A model generated the notes under the pieces. That model made no database searches, was not told where the DNA came from, and worked only from the letters and a program-made list of their open reading frames with translations. A stretch of DNA of 64,000 nt, taken from contig JAYRJU010000001.1 in NCBI GenBank assembly GCA_041906145.1, forward strand, positions 1,302,001 to 1,366,000, read 5' to 3'. The position numbers and the translations under genes are program-made. This document shows positions 57,353-64,000 of the stretch, piece by piece; within the stretch, counting starts at the first letter, position 1, and the number at the start of each line of letters is the position of its first letter. Source of the DNA: SHVO01 sp041906145 (GTDB lineage: Bacteria; Pseudomonadota; Alphaproteobacteria; Rhodospirillales; Rhodospirillaceae).

Positions 57353-59383
57353 ATGTCGATGATCCGTCTTCAGAATTATGCCGCCGACAAATGGATCTCG
57401 GGCGAAGGCAAGCTTTCGCCGATCTTCTCCGCCGTCACCGGAGACCAGATGGCCGAAACTGGATCGGGCGGTATCGACTTCAAGAAGATGGCCGACTACG
57501 CGCGTAAGACCGGCGGCCCAGCATTGCGCAAGATGACCTTCCATCAGCGCGCGCTCGCACTGAAGGCGCTCGCGAACGCCATCATGGCGCGGAAAGAAGA
57601 GCTCTACGATCTTTCCTACAACTCCGGCGCCACGCGTACCGACAGCTGGATCGATATCGAAGGCGGCGCCGGCACGCTGTTCAGCTTTAGCTCCAAAGGC
57701 CGCCGGGAGCTCCCGAACAGCAACATCCTCATCGACGGCGATCTCGAAGTGCTGGGCAAGGCCGGCACCTTCGTCGGTCAGCACGTCTACACATCGCTGC
57801 AGGGCGTCGCGGTCCACATCAACGCCTTCAATTTCCCCGTGTGGGGCATGCTGGAAAAGCTCGCGCCTACGATTCTCGCCGGCGTGCCGTGCATCGTGAA
57901 GCCGGGTACGTCCACCGCCTATCTCGCCGAAGCCGCGTTCCGCATCATGATCGACGCGAACGTCCTTCCGCCGGGCGCGATCCAATTCATCGCCGGGTCC
58001 GCCGGCGATCTTCTCGATCATCTCACCTGTCAGGACGCCGTCTCGTTCACCGGTTCGGCCGGCACCTCGATGAAACTGCAGGCCCATCCGGTCATTGCGC
58101 GTGAGTCCGTGCGGTTTGTCGCCGAACGCGATTCGCTCAACGCATCAATCCTTGGACCCGACGCTAAGCCCGATACGCCGGAATTCGATCTCTTCGTGAA
58201 GGAGGTCGTGAAGGAAATGACGGTGAAGGCGGGTCAGAAGTGTACGGCTATCCGCCGCGCCATGGCGCCCGCGCATCTTCTGGACGACGTTCAGATGGCC
58301 ATCGCCGCGCGTCTCGACAAGACCGTCATCGGCGATCCCCGCATGGAAGGAGTTCGCATGGGCGCCCTCGCGAGCCAGGACCAGCTGAAGGACGTGCGCG
58401 CGAAGGTCGCCGAACTCGCTCAGGTGGCTAAGGTCGTCTACGGCGATCCGAACAGCGTGAAGGCGCAAGGCGAAGGCGTCGCGAAGGGCGCTTTCATGTC
58501 GCCGATCCTGCTGCGCACCGACGATCCGTGGACCGCCAGCGCGGTGCACGACGTGGAAGCCTTTGGTCCCGTCTCGACGATCATGCCGTACAAGGACTTC
58601 GACGACGCCATCGCGCTCGCCAACCGGGGCATGGGCTCGCTCGCGATCTCGGTCTTCACCCACGATCCCGACGTTGCGCGCGAAGCGGTGCTGGGCTCCG
58701 GCGCGTATCACGGGCGTATGGTCTTTATCGACCGCGATTGCGCCAAGGAATCCACGGGTCACGGCTCGCCCCTGCCGGTGCTCGTGCACGGTGGTCCCGG
58801 CCGCGCGGGCGGCGGCGAGGAAATGGGCGGCATCCGCGGCATCAAACACTACATGCAGCGTTCCGCGCTTCAGGGTAGCCCGACTTTGCTCGCCGGTGTT
58901 GTCGGCAGCTACTTGCCGGGCGCCGCACAGAAGCCGGCCGAGCGTCATCCGTTCCGCCTCAAGTTCGGTGAATTGCCGATCGGCTACACCATCACGACCG
59001 CGCCGCGCACCGTCACCATCAAGGACATCGAACACTTCGCCGAATTCACCGGCGACAAGTTCTATGCCCACATGGACGAAGAAGCCGCGAAGGCCAATCC
59101 GTTCTTCCCGGGCCGCGTTGCGCACGGCTACCTGCTCCTGTCCTTCGCAGCCGGTTTGTTCGTTGATCCGGCGCCGGGCCCGGTGCTGGCCAACTACGGC
59201 CTCGACCATCTGCGCTTCGTGAAGCCGATCGCCGCCGGCGAAAGCATCCGCGTGACCCTGACGGTGAAGTCGAAAACCCCACGCAAGGATGAGTACGGCG
59301 AAGTGCGCTGGTATGTGCAGCTCCACAATCAGGCGGACGAACTGGTCGCGACCTACGACCTACTGACGATGAACGCGATGTAG
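57353..59383 (+). CDS. paaZ: PaaZ, oxepin-CoA hydrolase / 3-oxo-5,6-dehydrosuberyl-CoA semialdehyde dehydrogenase
   Basis: 676 residues, bifunctional. The N-terminal aldehyde dehydrogenase has E258 (RFVAERDSLN) and C297 (AGQKCTAIRR), two residues beyond the E256/C295 of E. coli PaaZ. The C-terminal MaoC-like hydratase (from about 545) has D568 and H573 in FTGDKFYAHMDEEAAKANPFFPGRVAHGY. It opens the oxepin ring by hydrolysis and then oxidises the aldehyde with NADP. Both halves keep their catalytic residues. Lies 60 bases after paaG. Confidence 0.96.
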   Translation: MSMIRLQNYAADKWISGEGKLSPIFSAVTGDQMAETGSGGIDFKKMADYARKTGGPALRKMTFHQRALALKALANAIMARKEELYDLSYNSGATRTDSWIDIEGGAGTLFSFSSKGRRELPNSNILIDGDLEVLGKAGTFVGQHVYTSLQGVAVHINAFNFPVWGMLEKLAPTILAGVPCIVKPGTSTAYLAEAAFRIMIDANVLPPGAIQFIAGSAGDLLDHLTCQDAVSFTGSAGTSMKLQAHPVIARESVRFVAERDSLNASILGPDAKPDTPEFDLFVKEVVKEMTVKAGQKCTAIRRAMAPAHLLDDVQMAIAARLDKTVIGDPRMEGVRMGALASQDQLKDVRAKVAELAQVAKVVYGDPNSVKAQGEGVAKGAFMSPILLRTDDPWTASAVHDVEAFGPVSTIMPYKDFDDAIALANRGMGSLAISVFTHDPDVAREAVLGSGAYHGRMVFIDRDCAKESTGHGSPLPVLVHGGPGRAGGGEEMGGIRGIKHYMQRSALQGSPTLLAGVVGSYLPGAAQKPAERHPFRLKFGELPIGYTITTAPRTVTIKDIEHFAEFTGDKFYAHMDEEAAKANPFFPGRVAHGYLLLSFAAGLFVDPAPGPVLANYGLDHLRFVKPIAAGESIRVTLTVKSKTPRKDEYGEVRWYVQLHNQADELVATYDLLTMNAM

Positions 59384-59398
59384 GATGTTGGTGGGATC

Positions 59399-60679
59399 AT
59401 GACCTTTGATCCCCCGACGCCCTCGTTCTCGGACCTGCGCGCGCTCCAATTCGCGCGTCTGAAGGACAGCATTGCCCGCGCCTACGCGGGCAACGCGGCC
59501 TACAGGGCAAAATGGGACGCGGCGGGTGTTTCACCCGCCGATCTCACGTCTCTCGCGGATCTCGCGAAGTTTCCGTTCACCACTAAAGCCGATCTGCGCG
59601 CCGCGTATCCGTTTGGATTCTTCGCCGTGCCGCAGGACCAGATCGTGCGTATTCACGCGTCGTCGGGCACCACCGGCAAACCCACGGTCGTCGGTTACAC
59701 GAAAAGCGACATTGATACTTGGGCGCAGTTGATGGCGCGCTCCATTCGTGCCGCCGGCGGACATCCGGGCATGAAAGTCCACATTGCCTACGGATACGGC
59801 CTCTTCACGGGCGGTCTTGGCGCGCACTACGGCGCCGAGCGTTTGGGCTGCGCGGTGATCCCAATGTCGGGCGGGCAGACGGAGCGTCAGGTGCAGCTCA
59901 TCACCGATTTCGCGCCAGAGATCATCATGGTCACGCCAAGTTACATGCTCGCGATCCTCGACGAGTTCCGCCGTCAGGGGCTCGATCCGCGCGCTTCGTC
60001 CTTGAAAATCGGCATATTCGGCGCCGAGCCCTGGGGCGATGGCATGCGCCGCGAGATCGAAGAGGCTTTTGATATTAGAGCGGTCGATATCTACGGATTG
60101 TCCGAAGTCATGGGGCCGGGGGTCGCGCAGGAATTCGCCGACACCCAAGACGGCCCGACCATTTGGGAAGATCATTTTTATCCGGAGATCATAGATCCCG
60201 TGACGGGTTCCGTGCTCCCGGATGGCGCGAAAGGCGAGCTTGTGTTCACCTCGCTGACCAAGGAAGCGATGCCTGTCATCCGCTACCGCACGCGCGACCT
60301 CACGCGCCTTCGTCCGGGGCAGGGCCGGACGATGCGCCGCATGGACCGCATCCACGCGCGCACCGACGACATGCTGATTATCCGGGGCGTGAACGTGTTT
60401 CCGAGCCAGATCGAGGAACAGATCCTGAAGTTCCCGGACCTTGCGCCGCACTATGTCATTGAGGTGGCGCGGCCACATCGTACCGACGAAGTCACTGTCC
60501 TGGTGGAACGCCGGATGGGCGCGGATGACGGCGCTTGCGCCGCGGCCGTGGCGGGCTTCATCGCCCGCGTAAAAGACATTATTGGCATCAGCATCGCCGT
60601 CGATCTAAAAACCCCCGGTTCTCTCGACCGGTCGCAAGGCAAAGCCAAGCGTGTGATCGACCGGCGTCCTAAAATCTGA
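59399..60679 (+). CDS. paaK: PaaK, phenylacetate-CoA ligase
   Basis: 426 residues. AMP-binding motif VRIHASSGTTGKPTVVGYT (about 80-98), then YGLFTGGLGAHYGAERLG and IFGAEPWGDGMRREIEEAF. IYGLSEVMGPGVAQEF, RTRDLTRL, RTDDMLIIRGVNVFPSQIEEQIL and the C-terminal Lys (RSQGKAKRVIDRR) all fit PaaK. It activates phenylacetate with ATP and CoA. Starts 15 bases after paaZ. Confidence 0.96.
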   Translation: MTFDPPTPSFSDLRALQFARLKDSIARAYAGNAAYRAKWDAAGVSPADLTSLADLAKFPFTTKADLRAAYPFGFFAVPQDQIVRIHASSGTTGKPTVVGYTKSDIDTWAQLMARSIRAAGGHPGMKVHIAYGYGLFTGGLGAHYGAERLGCAVIPMSGGQTERQVQLITDFAPEIIMVTPSYMLAILDEFRRQGLDPRASSLKIGIFGAEPWGDGMRREIEEAFDIRAVDIYGLSEVMGPGVAQEFADTQDGPTIWEDHFYPEIIDPVTGSVLPDGAKGELVFTSLTKEAMPVIRYRTRDLTRLRPGQGRTMRRMDRIHARTDDMLIIRGVNVFPSQIEEQILKFPDLAPHYVIEVARPHRTDEVTVLVERRMGADDGACAAAVAGFIARVKDIIGISIAVDLKTPGSLDRSQGKAKRVIDRRPKI

Positions 60680-60692
60680 GTTGGAGCTACCG

Positions 60693-62732
60693 ATGACCGT
60701 GACGCGCGAAACCAAGGACAACGTTCTTGTTATCTGGATCGACAATCCGCCGGTAAACGCCCTGTCGCAGGATGTGCGCGCAGCGATCCTCGCGGGCGTC
60801 ACCGACGCGCAGAACGATGCGTCCGTGAAAGGCATCGTGATTGCGTGCAAGGGCCGCACCTTCATCGCCGGCGCCGACGTCAAGGAATTCGGCGCGCCGC
60901 CGAGCGAACCGTTCCTGCCCGACGTCACCGCGGCCATCGAAAACTCTAAAAAGACGGTTGTTGCCGCGATTCATGGTCAGGCGCTGGGCGGCGGTCTCGA
61001 GGTTGCGCTCGCCTGCCACTACCGTGTCGCCGCCAAGGGCGCCAAGCTCGGCTTGCCCGAAGTCACGCTCGGCCTCGTGCCGGGCGCCGGCGGCACGCAG
61101 CGCTTGCCGCGTCTCATTGAATCGACCGCCGCCGCGGAAATGATCACATCCGGCAAACCCATCGATGCCGGCAAAGCCAAGGCCAACGGCCTCGTGGATT
61201 CCGTGGCGGACGATCATGTCGCCGAAGCGATCACGCTGGCGGCGACCACGTCCGCCGACGGGCGCCGTCTGTCGGAGCGTTCCTTCGCGCTCGACGCCGT
61301 AAAGTTTGATGCGCTCGCAGCGGCGACCAAAAAACAAGCCAAGGGCGCCGCCGCGCCGGGCGCGGCCATCGACCTGATTCGCCGCACCGCCGGCAAATCT
61401 TTCGCCGACGGCATGAAGGAAGAACGCGCGCTATTCTTGCAGTTACGCGCCAGCGAGGAAGCCAAGGCGCTGCGCCATATCTTCTTCGCTGAACGCGCGT
61501 CGGGCAAATTGCCGGACGATATCGCGGAAGCGAAGCCGGTCGATGTAAAGACGGTCGGCATCATCGGCGCGGGTACCATGGGAACCGGTATCGCCATGAC
61601 CTTCCTCGATGCCGGCATGAAAGTACGCCTGCTCGAAATGACGGAAGAGGCGATCACGCGGGGTCTCGCGCGCATTCAGTCCAGCTATCAGGATTCGCTC
61701 ACCAAAGGCCGGATCACCGAAGCGCAGCGCGACCAGCGTGTGGCGGCCCTGACCGGCGGCACGGATTACGGCGCCTTGTCCGATTGCGACCTCATCATCG
61801 AAGCCGTGTTCGAATCGATGGATGTGAAGAAGGCGGTATTTGCGAAGCTCGACGACGTGGCGAAGCCGGGCGCGATCCTCGCCACCAACACGTCCTACCT
61901 CGACATCAATGAGATCGCGGCCTCGATCGCGCGACCCGAAGCGGTGGTGGGCCTGCACTACTTCAGCCCGGCGAACATTATGAAGCTGCTCGAAATCGTG
62001 CGCGCGAAAAGGACGAGCCCGGAAGCGCTCGCCACCGCGCTCTCCGTCGCCAAAGCCACCAATAAGATCCCGGTCGTGGCTGGCGTGTGCCCAGGTTTCA
62101 TCGGCAACCGCATGCTGCGCGCCTATGTGCGTGAAGCCGGCCTTCTGCTGCTTGAAGGTGCGACGCCCGACCAAGTGGATAAAGCTCTCACCGCGTTCGG
62201 CATGGCCATGGGGCCGTTCGCGGTCGCCGATTTGTCGGGCATCGACATCGGCTATAAGGCGCGCAAAGAGGCGGCGCCGGGGTCTTTCGAGCCGATGGCA
62301 ACGATCGTGCACGACAGCCTCGTCGAAGCCGGCCATCTCGGTCAGAAGTCGGGATCTGGCTTCTATACGTATAAGGACGGGGTAAAGGCGCCCAATCCGG
62401 CCGCGCTCACGTTCATAGAACAAGTCCGTTCCGAGACGGGCCGCACGCCGCGCGCCGTGTCCGACGCTGAAATCGTTGAACGCACCATGTTCGCCCTGGT
62501 GAACGAAGGCTATTGGATCGTTGAGGAAGGCATCGCCCGTCATATCGACGACATCGACGTCGCTTATGTGAACGGTTACGGCTTCCCGCGCCATCGTGGC
62601 GGGCCGATGTGCTATGCGCGCAGTGTCGGGCTCTCGAAGGTTATGAAGGTCATTGAAGGGTTCGGCCAAGGCGCATTCGGCAAGTGGTGGCGGATCGCGC
62701 CGGCGCTGCGCAACGCCGCCACCGCCAACTGA
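60693..62732 (+). CDS. Fused enoyl-CoA hydratase / 3-hydroxyacyl-CoA dehydrogenase (PaaF plus PaaH role)
   Basis: 679 residues from the ATG at 60693, with GGAG six bases upstream. N-terminal crotonase domain (VLVIWIDNPPVNALSQDVR, GRTFIAGADVKEFG, HGQALGGGLEVALAC, GLPEVTLGLVPGAGGTQRLPRL with the catalytic Glu). Then the dehydrogenase: NAD motif VGIIGAGTMGTGIAMTFLDAG, catalytic His in VGLHYFSPANIMKLLEIV, and two C-terminal helical repeats (PGFIGNRML.., GFPRHRGGPM). Separate paaF and paaH are absent, so this FadB-like enzyme probably does both steps. It starts 13 bases after paaK. Confidence 0.9.
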   Translation: MTVTRETKDNVLVIWIDNPPVNALSQDVRAAILAGVTDAQNDASVKGIVIACKGRTFIAGADVKEFGAPPSEPFLPDVTAAIENSKKTVVAAIHGQALGGGLEVALACHYRVAAKGAKLGLPEVTLGLVPGAGGTQRLPRLIESTAAAEMITSGKPIDAGKAKANGLVDSVADDHVAEAITLAATTSADGRRLSERSFALDAVKFDALAAATKKQAKGAAAPGAAIDLIRRTAGKSFADGMKEERALFLQLRASEEAKALRHIFFAERASGKLPDDIAEAKPVDVKTVGIIGAGTMGTGIAMTFLDAGMKVRLLEMTEEAITRGLARIQSSYQDSLTKGRITEAQRDQRVAALTGGTDYGALSDCDLIIEAVFESMDVKKAVFAKLDDVAKPGAILATNTSYLDINEIAASIARPEAVVGLHYFSPANIMKLLEIVRAKRTSPEALATALSVAKATNKIPVVAGVCPGFIGNRMLRAYVREAGLLLLEGATPDQVDKALTAFGMAMGPFAVADLSGIDIGYKARKEAAPGSFEPMATIVHDSLVEAGHLGQKSGSGFYTYKDGVKAPNPAALTFIEQVRSETGRTPRAVSDAEIVERTMFALVNEGYWIVEEGIARHIDDIDVAYVNGYGFPRHRGGPMCYARSVGLSKVMKVIEGFGQGAFGKWWRIAPALRNAATAN

Positions 62733-62781
62733 TTTTGCGCCGCACAACGCGCGCCGCTTGCGCGACGGCCTAAAAATAATT

Positions 62782-62797
62782 GTCCGTCCGGACGGTC
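62782..62797. promoter_or_regulatory. GTCCGTCCGGACGGTC palindrome
   Basis: A near-perfect 16-base dyad with GACCG/CGGTC-type half sites, 138 bases before the last gene and 50 after the fused hydratase/dehydrogenase gene. It looks like a TetR-type operator and shares its half site with the GACCG motifs. Confidence 0.45.
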
Positions 62798-62934
62798 GCG
62801 AGCCGGGAAATTAATATATTTCAATTACTTAGAACGAAAAGCCGCGCGCGGCTTTCGCTCCCCCATGAAAGCCGATTGATATATATTGCGGGCTGGAAAT
62901 GCCGCGTGCGCGGCAGCGATAGGGAGGATTTTCG

Positions 62935-64000
62935 ATGAAGCGTGGTGTCATCACCAACGTGGCGGCCATCGCCGTTGTCATGGGTATGTCGACGGCGGCG
63001 GGCGCGGTTGAAGTCGCGACCAAGACCGAACCCACATTGCGCAACGGCACCATCGGTTACGTGCTCACCAGCCGTAAGTGGGCGGTGACGCAATCGCCGG
63101 ACGGCAAGCTCGAATGCCCGAACGGCCTTAACGACGGTAATCGCGAGCAGTTCAAGATCCTGTTTCCCGAGAACGCGCCGAAGAAGCACCTGCTCGTCGA
63201 CAGTCAGCTCGAGCGTGAAGGTCAGATTTGGCATCCGCAAAATACCGAAGAGCAGTTCGTCTTCCGTGAAGCCGGCGGCAAGGTCGCCGAAGGCATGGAT
63301 CTCGACGGCAAGACCGACGCCAACGATTTCACCAGCCCCGACGGCGTGAAGGGCGTGGACAATCAAATGCACCGCGCGCTCGGCTGCATCGCCGGCTGGC
63401 GCGGCCCGGACGGCGCGCAGATGCATTTCGAAAACGAGTACATGCGCCGCTACAATCAGAACCGCATGCTGCTTGAGATCTCGGGCGTCGATGATCTCGT
63501 CAACGATCCGGATGTCACGCTGACCACCTACCGGGGTCTCGACGAGCTGATGAGCGATGCGTCCGGCAGCGCTTACATCTCGGGCGGCACGCAGCGTATC
63601 GACATGCGCTGGGGCAAGCAGTTCATCCAACAGTTCAAGGGCAAGATCGTCGACGGCGTGCTCACCACCGACTCTCACGATCTCATCATTCCTTATTCGA
63701 TGACCTTTGATACCTCGACTATCATGCACATGCAGGACGTGCGCTTCCGCCTGAAGCTCACGCCAGACAGCGCCGAAGGTATGTTCGCCGGTTATACCGA
63801 TGTCGACGAGTGGATCCGCCGCCTCACGATCAGCTGGAGCACGCACCACCTCAGCTACGGCCAAGTGTCGGCGCCGTCGCTTTACCGTGCGATGCGCCGC
63901 CTCGCGGACGCGAAGCCCGATCCGAAGACCGGTGAAAATCGCGCCATTTCGGGCACGACCCTTGTCACCTTCCGTCAGGCCTACCTCGAGCATCCGCCCG
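62935..64000 (+). CDS. Exported protein of unknown function, 3' end outside window
   Basis: AGGGAGG (62921-62927) precedes the ATG; the frame is open to the last base (355 residues visible). A signal peptide (..MSTAAGAVEV) is followed by a protein related throughout to the one at 11662. Shared features include ECPNGLNDGNRE, LVDSQLEREG, GKTDANDFTSPDGVKGVDNQ, VDDLVNDPDVTLTTYRG, GGTQRIDMRWGK, FRLKLTPDSAEGMFAGYTDVD and STHHLSYGQ. No known domain is recognised. Periplasmic or surface location is likely. A dyad at 62782 may control it. Nothing links it to phenylacetate other than place. Confidence 0.8.
   Translation, partial: MKRGVITNVAAIAVVMGMSTAAGAVEVATKTEPTLRNGTIGYVLTSRKWAVTQSPDGKLECPNGLNDGNREQFKILFPENAPKKHLLVDSQLEREGQIWHPQNTEEQFVFREAGGKVAEGMDLDGKTDANDFTSPDGVKGVDNQMHRALGCIAGWRGPDGAQMHFENEYMRRYNQNRMLLEISGVDDLVNDPDVTLTTYRGLDELMSDASGSAYISGGTQRIDMRWGKQFIQQFKGKIVDGVLTTDSHDLIIPYSMTFDTSTIMHMQDVRFRLKLTPDSAEGMFAGYTDVDEWIRRLTISWSTHHLSYGQVSAPSLYRAMRRLADAKPDPKTGENRAISGTTLVTFRQAYLEHPP

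Overview
The window is GC-rich DNA that reads as an alphaproteobacterium with many TonB-dependent receptors. This rests on the gene content (Tat-exported phospholipase C and PhoD, a TetR-type rather than PaaX-type phenylacetate regulator, fused 2-oxoacid dehydrogenase E1) and on two intergenic palindromes of the CGGAAAA..ACCGGTTTTC type that are common in alphaproteobacterial genomes. No rRNA, tRNA, insertion sequence, integrase or CRISPR array was seen. Species cannot be fixed from the sequence alone.

Layout. 1-5258: the 3' end of a MoxR-type AAA+ ATPase gene, joined by a TAATG overlap to a 1522-residue protein. That protein carries a SAV_2336-like N-terminus, a receiver-like domain, a GAF-like domain, a TIR domain and a caspase-like domain that has lost its catalytic residues; I read it as an NTP-dependent conflict/immunity module. 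5572-25578: five paralogous TonB-dependent receptors. The first is broken by a one-base frameshift and the other four are intact and in tandem; between the first and the rest lie a VOC protein, a methyltransferase, a secreted repeat protein and an exported protein of unknown function. 25679-28702: lipoprotein amidase, HpcH/HpaI aldolase, cytochrome c'-like protein. 28705-36300: phosphorus scavenging (phospholipase C, TonB receptor, PhoD phosphatase, 2OG oxygenase) around a divergent promoter region with Pho-box-like repeats on both strands. 36358-41608: a second kind of TonB receptor, lipid kinase, LTA-synthase-like sulfatase and a phospholipid-methyltransferase-like protein, with an FNR/FixK-type box upstream. 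41822-45412: HxlR regulator and a divergent oxidoreductase/GST/2-hydroxyacid dehydrogenase/Lrp operon.

45413-62732 is a complete aerobic phenylacetate (phenylacetyl-CoA) island. An Lrp regulator faces a fused E1 plus E2 2-oxoacid dehydrogenase. Then come paaY, a TetR regulator, paaABCDE (minus strand), paaJ and paaI (minus strand), and paaG, paaZ, paaK and a fused paaF/paaH-type enzyme (plus strand). All enzymes from phenylacetate to acetyl-CoA and succinyl-CoA are present. The E1/E2 pair could feed phenylacetyl-CoA directly from phenylpyruvate (inference). The window ends in a paralogue of the exported protein at 11662.

Most interesting points: the TIR/pseudo-caspase module; a promoter motif (GACCG..TTCT..AAT) shared by three TonB receptor genes and the paaG and paaA promoters; two adjacent large hairpins of the same geometry between paaI and paaG; bidirectional Pho-box-like arrays; and a gene that seems to start at CTG inside the stop codon of its neighbour.
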